A stretch of 64,000 bases of DNA from positions 36,008-100,007 of the forward strand of contig NZ_JARZHG010000041.1 in the NCBI RefSeq assembly GCF_029946505.1. The letters are read 5' to 3'. The notes beneath the pieces are model-generated. The model was not told the origin of the DNA and made no database searches. It saw nothing but the letters and a program-made list of their open reading frames with translations. Numbering within the stretch: the first letter of the stretch is position 1; the number at the start of each line of letters is the position of its first letter. Positions 30,454-39,123 of the stretch are shown here, in pieces. The stretch is from Polyangium sp. y55x31 (lineage in GTDB: Bacteria; Myxococcota_A; Polyangia; Polyangiales; Polyangiaceae). A program made the translations under genes and the position numbers.

Positions 30454-30689
30454 AAGTGATGCCCGTGCAGCGAGAGACGTCGACCGCTGGAGCGCGTGGT
30501 TCGCCGCGGCCCGCGCGCGGCTCCGGCGTGTCTTCGTGCTCGTCGACGCGGGCGCCGTGTGTTTCACCGTCTCGATGGCGAAACACGTCTCGAAACACGG
30601 ACGCGCTCGTCGCCATCCATACCGATCCCGAGGACTTCAGGCGCGCCGCGCAGAGCCTCGTGCCCGGCTTCGTGCTTCCGCCGCCCTGA
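30450..30689 (+). pseudogene. Frameshifted small gene, STAS/SpoIIAA-like remnant
   Basis: Three stretches in two frames join into one plausible protein of about 77 residues. The start MKVMPVQR (frame of ATG 30450) is followed by DVDRWSAWFAAARARLRRVF and VLVDAGAVCFTVSMAKHVSKH in the frame two bases on, then DALVAIHTDPEDFRRAAQSL and VPGFVLPPP back in the first frame to the stop at 30687-30689. The frame changes fall at a GAGAGA run near 30472 and at a GG near 30600, and together add three bases, so the ends are in register. Third codon positions are strongly G/C in each stretch, as in real genes here. The pattern 'strand - VLVDAG - helix - VAIHT' recalls SpoIIAA/STAS-like folds. It could be a pseudogene or an assembly error. 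Confidence 0.45.
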
Positions 30690-30732
30690 CGGGAAACTAG
30701 CTCCCTCTGCGGGACCATGTTCCAATCAAGGG

Positions 30733-31275
30733 ATGCGCCGCTCGCTCCCGCTCGCGCTCGCCGGCCTCTTGATCGGCTCGTTCGCCTCGGCCGAGGAGTC
30801 CTCGAAGACGCCGCCGCCCGCAGGCGCGTCCGCGCCCGCCGCGTCGAGGGCGCCCGTGAAGAAAGCGCGCAAGGCGAAAAAAGCGAAGAAGCGTGATCCG
30901 AACGCGCCCGTCGCGAGCTCGCCGAGCTTTCAGATCCTCGCGGGCGGCGTGAGCCGCGTGTGGGTCGAGATCAGCCAGAAGGTGGACGTCACCGAGCACA
31001 AGGCCGAAGGGCGGATCGCGTACCGCATGAAGGGCGTCGTGGTGCCCACGCGGACGAACCGCCTGCCGCTGGAGACGATGTTTTTCCAGACGCCCGTGGG
31101 GCGCGTGTTGCTCACCGAGCTCGACGACGGCGACGTGGATCTCGTGATCGAGCTCAAGCAGCCGAGCACGCCGAGTCACAAGCTCGTCGAGTCGGAAGGC
31201 GGCGTGACGCTGCAGGTCGATTTCCCGGCGCCCGCCTCGTCGAAACAAGCTTCTGCCGAAGGGGCGATGCGCTGA
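30733..31275 (+). CDS. Periplasmic AMIN-like domain protein
   Basis: A 180-residue secreted protein: signal peptide to about residue 20 (SFASAEE), then an Ala/Pro/Lys-rich linker with KKARKAKKAKKRD, then a ~105-residue beta-rich domain (SFQILAGGVSRVWVEISQKV ... GRIAYRMKGVVVP ... LETMFFQTPVGRVLLTELDDGDVDLVIELKQPS ... LVESEGGVTLQVDFP). The alternation of 'R-V-x-V-E' strands with a closing L-x-V-D-F strand is that of AMIN domains, which target proteins to the envelope and secretion complexes. It overlaps the LptD-like gene by four bases, pointing to joint function in envelope assembly. ATG 30733 starts the signal peptide; AAGGG precedes it. Confidence 0.65.
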   Translation: MRRSLPLALAGLLIGSFASAEESSKTPPPAGASAPAASRAPVKKARKAKKAKKRDPNAPVASSPSFQILAGGVSRVWVEISQKVDVTEHKAEGRIAYRMKGVVVPTRTNRLPLETMFFQTPVGRVLLTELDDGDVDLVIELKQPSTPSHKLVESEGGVTLQVDFPAPASSKQASAEGAMR

Positions 31276-33161
31276 ACCGACGCGTTGCCGTCGCGGCGAT
31301 CGGACTCGCCGCGTGGATCTCCGGAGCGCCGGCGCGCGGGCAGGACAACCCCGGCGTTCAGGGCGAGGTCCAGTTTCGCGCCGACGAAGCACGCGCGGAT
31401 CCCGAGCGCGGCGAGGTCGAGCTCGAAGGCGGCGTGGTCGTGACGTACGACCGCTTCCGGATCACGGGTCACAAACTCGCAATCACGCTCGGTCCGAACG
31501 CGGTCGAGATGCGCGGGACCGCGAAGCTCCTGCATTGCCCTTGCAAGGATCCACCCGTCGCCCTGGAGATCTCGGGAGCGCGGGCGACGGGGCAGGGGGA
31601 GATCGAGCTTCGATGGCCTCGGCTTTACGTGGGGGCCATCCCGGTGTTCATTCTGCCGTGGCTCCTCGTTCGGCCCGCGGATCGCGTGGGGCTCTTGCCG
31701 CCGCGGTTCGCGATGCGCGGCGACGACGGCGCGCTCCTCGGCGCGGGGGCGCGGCTGCCCTGGCGAGGCACGGACGGGCGGCTACGCGCGGTGGAGCTCT
31801 ACGCATCGGGGTACGTGCAGGGAGGCGTGGAGCTCGGCGCGCGGATCGACGGGCCCACGATGACGGGGCGGTTCACGTGGGATCGGCTGCGGCAGGATCG
31901 GTTCGTCGCGGATTCGCACGGGTTCGTCCGGACGGACGCTCGGCCGGACGTGCGGATCGCCTGGGACCTCGACGCGATCCGGGGCGCGCGTGGGCTCGTG
32001 GCGACGCCGTCGCTCACGGCGGCGGCGCAGCCGTTCGACGTGGGCGCGGCCGGCGTGACGATGCAAGTCTCGTCGGGGCGCGGCGTGGGCGCGATCCTCG
32101 GGACCGGGCTTCAGGCGAGGGCGCAGCGCGGGGAAGGGCCGATCGTTTGGGGTCCAACGGCGTTCGCCGGGGCCTCGGGCGCGGTGGGGCGGCGCGGGAG
32201 CTGGGAGGCGAACGCGGCGCTGGCGATGCTTTCAGGCCAAACGAATACGCCGTACGCGCGCGCCGAGGCGGGGATCGAGGTCACGCCGCGGCTCGGGCCG
32301 CTCTTCACGCGGGCGCGGCTCGGGACGCGGGCGCGGTTCGCGGGGCCCGAGGGCGCGCCGATGTCCTGGGACGCCGTGGCCGAGGCGCGAGGCGAGGCGT
32401 TCGTCTCTTTCGAACGGTCGTTCGGCGGGGCGAAAGACGCAGCCCCGCTCGTGCACCGCATCACGCCGCGGCTCGAAGCGCGCGGCGCGGTCACCGAGGG
32501 CGCGGGGGCGTTTTTCCAGGCGATACGGCCGGATCTCGGGCCCGTGCTCGGGCTCGCGGCGCTCGGCGTGTCGAGCTCGCTCGGGCGCGCGTTCGGAAGC
32601 TCGCTCGAAGCCGAGATCAAGGGCGGGTTCGTCGCGACGAACACGGGCCTCCGCGCGGTCGGGTGGGCGAGCGCGGAGGGCACGAGCGGGATCGTGAGCG
32701 CGCGGGTGGAGGCGATCGCGAGCAAGGGGAGCGTGGAGAGCCCGGAGGAAGCGGGTGATGGGGTTTCTGCGCTCGCGGAGCTACGCTTGAACCTGGAGGA
32801 CAAGACCACGGTCCTCGTCGACGTGTACGGGCGCGCCGCGGGGACGGGCGCGATCGCGCGTTCGCTCGGCGGCGGGCTCTTGCTCGGCGACACGATCGGA
32901 ATCGTGGCGGAGCGTGGGCTGCTGCTCGGACTGGGTTATACGAGGCCGCTCTTCGCCAGCGTGACAGGGCGCATCCGTGCCGACACCGACTTCGGGACGA
33001 GGGCCCTCGTGGGCTTCGGCGGCGCGCTCGCGTATCGGCATCCGGACGGGTGCGTGGCGTTCGAGGTCGGCGGGAGCCGTCGCGCAGGGCGTCCGGGCAC
33101 GGACGTCTGGGTTTTGGTCGACCTCGTCCCCCCGCTGCCGCCGCGCCCTTCGCCGCGCTGA
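31272..33161 (+). CDS. LptD-like outer-membrane protein (OstA/LptA-like N-domain plus barrel)
   Basis: A ~629-residue protein. After a signal peptide (to about GAPARGQ), residues ~30-110 match the OstA/LptA-type beta-jellyroll: VQFRADEARADPERGEVELEGGVVVTY and HKLAITLGPNAVEMRGTAKL. Next comes the LptD hallmark, a segment where the surface loop says IPVFILPWLLVRPADRVGLLPPRFAMRG, then many amphipathic strands of a large barrel to the end. LptD inserts lipopolysaccharide into the outer leaflet with LptE; at ~629 residues this is shorter than the usual ~750, so it may be a divergent paralogue. No ATG, GTG or TTG begins the frame near the signal peptide; CTG 31272, overlapping the previous stop, is the best fit. 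The Cys pair CPC after the jellyroll may form a disulfide. Confidence 0.65.
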   Translation: MNRRVAVAAIGLAAWISGAPARGQDNPGVQGEVQFRADEARADPERGEVELEGGVVVTYDRFRITGHKLAITLGPNAVEMRGTAKLLHCPCKDPPVALEISGARATGQGEIELRWPRLYVGAIPVFILPWLLVRPADRVGLLPPRFAMRGDDGALLGAGARLPWRGTDGRLRAVELYASGYVQGGVELGARIDGPTMTGRFTWDRLRQDRFVADSHGFVRTDARPDVRIAWDLDAIRGARGLVATPSLTAAAQPFDVGAAGVTMQVSSGRGVGAILGTGLQARAQRGEGPIVWGPTAFAGASGAVGRRGSWEANAALAMLSGQTNTPYARAEAGIEVTPRLGPLFTRARLGTRARFAGPEGAPMSWDAVAEARGEAFVSFERSFGGAKDAAPLVHRITPRLEARGAVTEGAGAFFQAIRPDLGPVLGLAALGVSSSLGRAFGSSLEAEIKGGFVATNTGLRAVGWASAEGTSGIVSARVEAIASKGSVESPEEAGDGVSALAELRLNLEDKTTVLVDVYGRAAGTGAIARSLGGGLLLGDTIGIVAERGLLLGLGYTRPLFASVTGRIRADTDFGTRALVGFGGALAYRHPDGCVAFEVGGSRRAGRPGTDVWVLVDLVPPLPPRPSPR

Positions 33162-33200
33162 CTTGCACTCGGGGGATTCGGGCGCGACCATGGAAGCGAC

Positions 33201-34673
33201 GTGCCGAGCGAGACGACGCAGGGGGCGACCAAGGCGCCGAAGGCCCACGTGATGGTGGTCGACGACGAGCCGGCGCTGCGTCGCAGCCTGGCGCGCGTGC
33301 TGCTCGCCGAGGGCTTCGACGTGATGACGGCCGAGGACGGCGCCGCCGCGCTCACGCTGCTCTCGACGGCACGCGCGGTCGACGTGGTGCTGCTCGACGT
33401 GATGATGCCCGGTCCGAGCGGCATGGAGGTGCTCGCGCGCATCAAGGAGCAGCACCCCGAGGTCGAGGTCGTGATGATGACGGCGTTCGGCGACATCGAC
33501 ACGGCCGTCGCGGCAGTCCGGCAAGGCGCCTACAACTTCCTGACGAAGCCGTTCGGCCCCACGGAGACCGTGGCGCTCGCGCTCATGCAGGCCGCGGAGC
33601 ACAAGCGGCTCGTCGACAGGACGCGCGTGCTCGAGCAGCGCCTCGTGGAGCACGAGCGGTTCGGCGAGCTGATCGGACGTTCGTCGCGGATGCAGGACGT
33701 CTACCGGATCGCGCTCGGCGCGGCGCCGACGACGTCGACGGTGCTGATCCTCGGGGAGAACGGGACGGGCAAGGAGCTCGTCGCGCGCGCGATCCATCAG
33801 CACAGCCTGCGGAGCGACCGTCCGCTCCGCGCGATCAACTGCGGCGCGATCCCCGAGACGCTCGTGGAGACCGAGCTCTTCGGCAGCGTGCGCGGCGCGT
33901 TCACCGGCGCGCAGGATCGGCCGGGGCTCTTCGAGCTCGCCGACAAGGGGACCGTGTTCCTCGACGAGATCGGCGATCTGCCGCTGAGCGCGCAGGCGAA
34001 GCTGCTCCGCGCGCTCGCCGAGGGGGAGATCAAGCGCGTGGGCGCGACGCAGCCGAAGACCGTGGACGTGCGCGTGATCGCCGCGACGAACGTGGACCTG
34101 AAGGAACGGATCGCGTCGGGTCGTTTCCGGGAGGACCTGTATTATCGGCTCGCCGTGATCCCCGTGCATTTGCCGCCGCTGCGGCAGCGAAAAGAGGACA
34201 TCCCGCTGCTCGCGTACCACTTCTTGCACAAGTACGCGCGGCGGAGCGGGCGTGACATCAAGCGGATCGGCGTCGAGGCGCTCCGGCTCCTGCGCGAGCA
34301 GCCCTGGCCGGGGAACGTGCGGCAGCTCGAGAACGCGATCGAGCACGCGGTGGTGATGGCGCGCGGGGACTCGATCCTGCCCACGGATCTGCCGTTCGGG
34401 CGGGACGAGGCGCACGTGGAGGAGGACGGCGCGGCGGGAGAAACGCGCGGGTTCTGGGGCGATACGCTCTCGGAGCTCCCGTTCACGCAGGCGAAAGAGA
34501 AGGCGGCGCTCGCGTTCGAGCGCGCCTACGTGGAGAGGCTGCTCAAGCGAACGAGCAACAACGTGAGCGAGGCGGCGCGGCAAGCCGGGATGGATCGCTC
34601 GAATTTCCGGCGCCTCATGAAAAAGGTCCGCGCGGCGTCGGATGACGGCGTCGGCGAGGAGGACGATGGCTGA
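33201..34673 (+). CDS. Sigma-54-dependent response regulator (NtrC/AtoC family)
   Basis: A 490-residue activator with three domains. The receiver (residues ~15-130) has the acidic pair at DDE (~21), phospho-acceptor D66 in LLDVMMPG, the conserved T in MMTAFG and Lys in FLTKPF. The AAA+ domain (~155-395) carries Walker A GENGTGKE (185-192), the sigma-54 contact loop GAFTGA (232-237), Walker B GTVFLDEIGD, and the sensor motif with FREDLYYRL. The C-terminal Fis-type helix-turn-helix (~435-475) has RTSNNVSEAARQAGMDRSNFRRLMKK. When phosphorylated it should remodel sigma-54 polymerase at enhancer-linked promoters. No partner kinase lies next to it. GTG 33201 follows GGAAG. The gene ends a few bases after the SD-like GAGGAGG that precedes a possible ATG of the TolC gene. 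Confidence 0.93.
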   Translation: MPSETTQGATKAPKAHVMVVDDEPALRRSLARVLLAEGFDVMTAEDGAAALTLLSTARAVDVVLLDVMMPGPSGMEVLARIKEQHPEVEVVMMTAFGDIDTAVAAVRQGAYNFLTKPFGPTETVALALMQAAEHKRLVDRTRVLEQRLVEHERFGELIGRSSRMQDVYRIALGAAPTTSTVLILGENGTGKELVARAIHQHSLRSDRPLRAINCGAIPETLVETELFGSVRGAFTGAQDRPGLFELADKGTVFLDEIGDLPLSAQAKLLRALAEGEIKRVGATQPKTVDVRVIAATNVDLKERIASGRFREDLYYRLAVIPVHLPPLRQRKEDIPLLAYHFLHKYARRSGRDIKRIGVEALRLLREQPWPGNVRQLENAIEHAVVMARGDSILPTDLPFGRDEAHVEEDGAAGETRGFWGDTLSELPFTQAKEKAALAFERAYVERLLKRTSNNVSEAARQAGMDRSNFRRLMKKVRAASDDGVGEEDDG

Positions 34674-34725
34674 TGTCCGCGAACACGGTTGCAGCGAGCG
34701 GGCCCCTGTGAAAAAGAGCGCGGAC

Positions 34726-36090
34726 ATGGCGCAGCGGTCGATCCGGCGATGGCTCCTCGGGGCGGCCCTTTCCCTGGGCCTCGCCGCCTTGCCGGCGCCC
34801 GCGGAGGCCAAAGAGAAGGTCGTCTACGACCTGCGGCAGATCCTGGAGATCGCCGAGCGAAACCACCCGAACGTGCTCGCGGCCCGGGCGCGGCTCGCGC
34901 AGGTGCGGGCGCAGCTCGACGAGGCCCACCGCGCGCCGTTCAGTCAATTCCGCATGACCGGCGGCGTCGGCCTCGCGCCGACCGTGCTCGGCAACAACGT
35001 GTTCAGCCCGAACACGGACGTGTCGCTGACGGGCAGCATCGGGCTCGCCTGGAGGGCCAGCGTCGACGGGGTCGTTCCGCTCTGGACCTTCGGCAAGATC
35101 ACGAACCTCTGGCAAGCGGCCGAGGCGAACGTCGAGGTGAACAAGGCGAACGTCGAGAAGGAGCGCGACGCCGTGCGCCTCGACGTGCGCCGGGCCTATT
35201 TCGGCCTGCAGCTCGCGCGGGACGGTGCGCTGCTCCTCAAGGACGTTCGCACCGCGATCGACAAGGCCGTCGGCAAGATGAAGGAATCGGTCGAGGAGGA
35301 CGAGGGCGATCCGATCGAGCTCTTCAAGCTGCAGACGTACACGGCCGAGCTCGAGGTGCGCGAGGCCGAGTCCGCGCGGTACATGACGGTGGCGCTCGCG
35401 GGGCTGCGGTTCTTCACGGGGATCGCGGATCTCGACATCCCCGACGCGCCGCTCAAGCCGCCGAAGCACAAGCTCGGGCACGTGTCGCGGTACCTGACGG
35501 CGGCGCGTCTGCACCGGCCGGAGCTCGCGATGGCGCGGGCCGGCGTGCAGGCGCGGCGCGCGCAGGTCGAGGTCGCGCGGGCGCAGCTCTTCCCCGATAT
35601 CGGGCTCGGCCTCAACGCGGGGTATGCGCGGGCGCCCGAGGTGGCGAACCAGATCAACCCGTTCGGCTCGGATACGGCGAACTTCTTCTGGTACGGCGCG
35701 GCCGTCGTGTTCAACTGGAAGCTCGATTTCCTGCCGCAATCGTCGCGCATCCAGTTCGCCGAGGCCCAGCTCGAAGAAATGCGCGCGACGGAGAAGTACG
35801 CGCTCGGCGGCGCAGGGGTCGAGGTGGAGACGGCCTACGCCGAGGTCGTCGACTGGCAGAAGCGCGTGGACGCGTATTCGAAGGCCGTGTCGTACGCCCG
35901 GAAGTGGCTGGTCACGGTGCAGCAGGGGATCGACGTGGGGACACGCGAGGAGAAAGACGTCCTCGACGCGGCGAAGGCGTACGCGACGAACCGCTTCAGC
36001 TTGATGAACGCGACGATGGAGCTCGATCTCGCGATGAGCCGGCTCGCGAAAGCCACCGGCTGGGACGCGATCGCGCCGGACGGGCTCTGA
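34726..36090 (+). CDS. TolC family outer-membrane efflux protein
   Basis: A 454-residue protein with a signal peptide (RSIRRWLLGAALSLGLAALP ... AEA). The mature part has the TolC plan of two repeats of coiled-coil helices and barrel strands: NHPNVLAARARLAQVRAQLDEA (repeat 1 helix), LTGSIGLAWRASVDGVVPLWTFGKI (strand plus turn), and in repeat 2 RPELAMARAGVQARRAQVEVARAQLFPDIGLGLNAGY and FNWKLDF. The VVPLWTFGKI turn is the conserved 'G-W-x-x-F-x-G' type site. It forms the trimeric outer-membrane exit of an efflux pump or type I secretion system. ATG 34726 is chosen because it begins the signal peptide; GTG 34708 and ATG 34666 (strong SD inside the regulator gene, but a 20-residue polar extension) are alternatives. 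The regulator upstream may control it. Confidence 0.85.
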   Translation: MAQRSIRRWLLGAALSLGLAALPAPAEAKEKVVYDLRQILEIAERNHPNVLAARARLAQVRAQLDEAHRAPFSQFRMTGGVGLAPTVLGNNVFSPNTDVSLTGSIGLAWRASVDGVVPLWTFGKITNLWQAAEANVEVNKANVEKERDAVRLDVRRAYFGLQLARDGALLLKDVRTAIDKAVGKMKESVEEDEGDPIELFKLQTYTAELEVREAESARYMTVALAGLRFFTGIADLDIPDAPLKPPKHKLGHVSRYLTAARLHRPELAMARAGVQARRAQVEVARAQLFPDIGLGLNAGYARAPEVANQINPFGSDTANFFWYGAAVVFNWKLDFLPQSSRIQFAEAQLEEMRATEKYALGGAGVEVETAYAEVVDWQKRVDAYSKAVSYARKWLVTVQQGIDVGTREEKDVLDAAKAYATNRFSLMNATMELDLAMSRLAKATGWDAIAPDGL

Positions 36091-36139
36091 CACCCCATCT
36101 CCCGAGAGGGAGAGGCGATGGCGGTGCGGGAGTCGTCCC

Positions 36140-37963
36140 TTACCGGACCACGATCCAGAGCAGGATGAGCAGGAGCGCGACGAGGCCGCTCGCGCTGCCG
36201 ACCGCAATGGCGAGCTGCGTGCGCGGCGGAGCGTTTTGCCAGAAGTTCGCGAGCGCCGCGAGGCCGCCGCCCGCGGGCGGAGGCGCCTGCGTGGGCTGAC
36301 CGGGCCGCGTCATCCACGCGGGCGGCGCGCCGGGGCCCATGGGCAAGGGTCCCGTCGTGCCGGGGATGTTCACGGCCGGAAGGTTGCTCTGCGACGTCAT
36401 GAGCTGGCCCGGCATGGGCGGCGGGCGGAACATGCCCGGCGGCATTCCTGGCTGGCCCCCCGGGCCCATCATGCCGGGCGGCGGCGCCGCGTACACGCCG
36501 GATCCCGTCGGCGTGGGCGCGCCGAAGCCGGGGTTTGGAGGGCCAAACTGGCCCGGCGGCGGGAGGTTTTGGAGCTCGGGGAACTGGCTCGTGTCGAGCG
36601 GCGTCGTCTTCGTGTACTTGTTGCCCGGGCCGAACGCGCCCTTCGCGGCCGCGAGGTCTTCCGGTTTGACCGGCGCCGTCGGCGGGTCGTCGAGGTTCGC
36701 CGAGGGAATCGCGTACTGGCGTTGCCCGCGGCTCGGCTCGAGCATGCGCGTCTTCTCGCTGTCGGGCGCGCGTTCGGGCAGCTCCGGTTTGACGTAGAAC
36801 GTCGTGGGGGTGTCGCGCCGCTCGGTGGGACCATCGTCGTCGTCGTGCGCGTGTCCCGGGCTCGACGGGAGCGACGGCGTGAGCTCGTCGATCGGCGGCA
36901 GAACGTGGCCTTCGGGCAGCGGGAACGCTTGCGTCGACTCGCTGTTCAGGATCGAGCGCACGCCCGAGGGCGTCGGCGCGCCGCCGTGGAAAGGACCGGC
37001 GTTCGAGGGGCGCGGCGGCTCGGGCGCAGCGGGGCGCGGCGGCTCGTTCATCCACGCGGAGAGGGAACGATCGCCGAAGGGCGCGAGCTCGCGGCAGAGC
37101 TCGAGCACGCCGCCTTGCCGATCCTCGCGGTTCGGCGCGAGCGCGCGCATGATCGCCTTGCACACGGGCTGCGGCAGGTCGGGGCGAAGGCGCGCGATGT
37201 CCGTCGGCGGGCCCGAGCAGAGCGCGAAGACGAGGTCGCCGATGGTGTCCGCGTCGTAAGGTTTGCGGCCGGTCAAGCACTCGTAGAGCACGACGCCGAG
37301 CGAGTAGAGATCGCTGCGTCCGTCGACGGCCGAGGGGTTCCGGAGCTGCTCCAGGCTCATGTAGTACGGCGTGCCGACCGTGGAGCCGGTGCGCGTGAGC
37401 GAGCCGCCGGGGACGGGCGCGTCGCTGGCGATCTTGACGATGCCGAAGTCGAGGAGCTTGACGTCGTAGACGCCGGGGCTCGGGCCCGGGCCGAGGTGGA
37501 TGTTGTCGGGCTTGAGATCTCGGTGGACGATGCCGTGCGTGTGTGCCTCGGCGAGGCACTCGCCGACCTGCAGCGCGACGTTCACCGTGAGCTCGAGCGG
37601 GAGCTGCCCCGCCTCGTGCAAGAGCTCGCGCAGGCTCTGCCCGGCGAGCAGCTCCATCACGAGGTACGGGCCCTCGGTCGGGCTCATGCCCATGTCGACG
37701 ATCTTCACGGCGCGCGGGCTCTTCAAGAGGCTCGTCGCGCGCGCCTCCTGCTCGAGGCGCTGATACGTCGTCGGATCGAGCAGCGACTTCAGGGCGAGGC
37801 GCTGGCCGGTGCGGACGTGCTCGACCTCGTGGACGAGGCCGTTGCCGCCGCCTCCGATGAGCCGGAGGACGCGGTAGCGCCCATCGACGATGGTACCGGG
37901 ACGGAACGCGGGGACATCGGCCTGTACATCTGCCGGAGCTTGCTCGGGGCGAATGGGGGCCAT
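36140..37963 (-). CDS. Hanks-type serine/threonine protein kinase with C-terminal membrane helix
   Basis: A 607-residue kinase. The kinase domain spans ~28-290: glycine-rich loop IGGGGNGLV (36-44), ATP-binding K59 in LALKSL, catalytic HRDLKPDN (147-154) and metal-binding DFG (172-174). The activation segment ends in GTPYYMSLEQL, with Ser-Leu in place of the more usual Ser-Pro before the Glu. All catalytic residues are therefore present. A long disordered Pro/Gly region (~300-580, with GMMGPGGQPGMPPGMFRPPPMPGQ style repeats) leads to a single membrane helix at ~585-605. It is thus a tail-anchored cytoplasmic kinase. No partner phosphatase is nearby. ATG 37963 has a possible TAGACT box 21 nt upstream. 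Confidence 0.93.
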   Translation of the reverse strand: MAPIRPEQAPADVQADVPAFRPGTIVDGRYRVLRLIGGGGNGLVHEVEHVRTGQRLALKSLLDPTTYQRLEQEARATSLLKSPRAVKIVDMGMSPTEGPYLVMELLAGQSLRELLHEAGQLPLELTVNVALQVGECLAEAHTHGIVHRDLKPDNIHLGPGPSPGVYDVKLLDFGIVKIASDAPVPGGSLTRTGSTVGTPYYMSLEQLRNPSAVDGRSDLYSLGVVLYECLTGRKPYDADTIGDLVFALCSGPPTDIARLRPDLPQPVCKAIMRALAPNREDRQGGVLELCRELAPFGDRSLSAWMNEPPRPAAPEPPRPSNAGPFHGGAPTPSGVRSILNSESTQAFPLPEGHVLPPIDELTPSLPSSPGHAHDDDDGPTERRDTPTTFYVKPELPERAPDSEKTRMLEPSRGQRQYAIPSANLDDPPTAPVKPEDLAAAKGAFGPGNKYTKTTPLDTSQFPELQNLPPPGQFGPPNPGFGAPTPTGSGVYAAPPPGMMGPGGQPGMPPGMFRPPPMPGQLMTSQSNLPAVNIPGTTGPLPMGPGAPPAWMTRPGQPTQAPPPAGGGLAALANFWQNAPPRTQLAIAVGSASGLVALLLILLWIVVR

Positions 37964-38053
37964 GGGGATCGCGGCTCGCGGGCGAGTCTAGATCAGCTCG
38001 TCGCCGAGGGATACTTTCCAGGAGGGGGAGGAGCGACGTGGCGGCTTGGGTCC

Positions 38054-38082
38054 TTGAACACCTGCGACCTTGCCACTACCGT
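38054..38082 (+). promoter_or_regulatory. Candidate sigma-70-type promoter of the ccm cluster
   Basis: TTGAAC (38054-38059), 17 bp, then TACCGT (38077-38082), ending 11 nt before ATG 38094. Spacing is ideal and the leader would be only about 5 nt, without a Shine-Dalgarno. It is the best -35/-10 pair seen in the window. Confidence 0.42.
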
Positions 38083-38093
38083 GGCCGCTCACC

Positions 38094-38849
38094 ATGGCGA
38101 CGAGCGAGGCTCTGGCAGCCGGAACGAAAGTCGAGACGGCAAGCTCCCGCTCCCGAGGGGACGTTGCCTTCTACACGGTGCTCGCCCTCTGCGCCGCTGC
38201 GTTCCTGATCACGATCCACGTGATCTTCTTCAAGGCGCCCGTCGAGTCGACGATGGGCATCGTCCAGAAGATCTTCTACTTCCACGTGCCCATCGCGTAC
38301 TCGATGTACGTCGGGGCCGCGGCGTGTTTCGTGGGTTCGGCGGGCTACCTCGCGCGCGGGACGCGCGGCTGGGACGCGTTCGCGCGCGCGGGCGCGGAGT
38401 GCGCCGTGGCGATGGGCGTGCTCGTGCTCGTGACCGGGGCGCTCTGGGGCGCGAAGGCGTGGGGCGTGTACTGGACCTGGGATCCGCGGCTCACGACGGC
38501 GCTGCTCTCGGTGCTGATTTACGTGGCGTACGTGGTCCTGCGCGCGTTCGCGGGCGACGGCGACTCGGAGCGGAAGTTCGCGGCGGCGCTCGGCGTGCTC
38601 GGCGCGGCAAACCTGCCGATCATCCACTACTCGGTGCAGAAGTGGGGCGGCAATCACCCGAAGGTGATCACGTCGGGCGGAGGCGGGCTCAAGCACCCGG
38701 ACATGAAGCTCGCGCTCATGCTCGGGTTCTTGACGTTCACGTTGCTCGCGGTCGTGTTGATTTGGACCCGCGTGCGGATCGAGCTCGCGGCGGCGCGGCT
38801 CGGCGAGGCCGAGGAAGAGGCGCTCGAGCTCGGCGTGGGCGAGGAGTAG
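38094..38849 (+). CDS. ccmC: Cytochrome c biogenesis protein CcmC-like (haem transporter)
   Basis: A 251-residue inner-membrane protein with six helices. The tryptophan-rich WWD motif is present as WGAKAWGVYWTWDPRLT (residues ~125-141), and the two haem-ligating His sit in KIFYFHVPIAYSM (~residue 65) and LPIIHYSVQKWGG (~residue 185). CcmC loads haem onto the chaperone CcmE from the periplasmic face; CcsA proteins share the WWD motif but are longer. The CcmD-like gene right after (3 bp) supports the CcmC reading. No ccmE, ccmF or ccmH is in the window. The start is ATG 38094. Confidence 0.88.
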   Translation: MATSEALAAGTKVETASSRSRGDVAFYTVLALCAAAFLITIHVIFFKAPVESTMGIVQKIFYFHVPIAYSMYVGAAACFVGSAGYLARGTRGWDAFARAGAECAVAMGVLVLVTGALWGAKAWGVYWTWDPRLTTALLSVLIYVAYVVLRAFAGDGDSERKFAAALGVLGAANLPIIHYSVQKWGGNHPKVITSGGGGLKHPDMKLALMLGFLTFTLLAVVLIWTRVRIELAAARLGEAEEEALELGVGEE

Positions 38850-38852
38850 ACG

Positions 38853-39122
38853 ATGTCGGCGGATCAAGCAGCACGAGAGGCGCCCGGCGCGGCGGGGCAG
38901 GGGACGACGGCCGACGATCGCGGGGCGACGTTCCGCGCGGTCGAGGGCGGCAACCAGATGCAGAGCGGCGAGAAGCTGCTCGTCGAGGCGTACGCGTTCA
39001 TCTGGATCGTGGTCCTCGTGTTCGTCGCGTCGATGTTCCGGCGGCAGCGTCGGCTCGACCGGCGGATCGAGACGCTGGAGACGGCGCTCCAGAAGGCGCG
39101 CGCGAAGAGCGGGGGCGACTGA
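38853..39122 (+). CDS. CcmD-like small membrane protein
   Basis: An 89-residue protein: a polar Ala/Gly-rich N-terminal ~40 residues, then one membrane helix in YAFIWIVVLVFVASMF, followed by RRQRRLDRRIETLE, a basic coiled-coil tail. The 'AY-x-F-I-W' opening of the helix with the RRQ tail is the family pattern of CcmD (alternative CcmD family), the adaptor that holds CcmC and haem-loaded CcmE together. The N-terminal extension is longer than in E. coli CcmD (~69 residues). It sits between ccmC and a second small membrane gene, all within 10 bp of each other. Confidence 0.78.
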   Translation: MSADQAAREAPGAAGQGTTADDRGATFRAVEGGNQMQSGEKLLVEAYAFIWIVVLVFVASMFRRQRRLDRRIETLETALQKARAKSGGD

Positions 39123-39123
39123 C

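Larger units (their letters stand above)
30250..30732. other. Divergent spacer with no intact gene
   Basis: 483 bp lie between the PEGA operon and the AMIN-like gene. No complete open frame here has a convincing start and composition. The left part (30250-30430) is GC-rich with nothing recognised. The right part holds an 18-bp palindrome and what looks like a frameshifted small gene, both listed separately. Promoters for the two divergent units must lie here but no good -35/-10 pair was identified. Confidence 0.6.
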
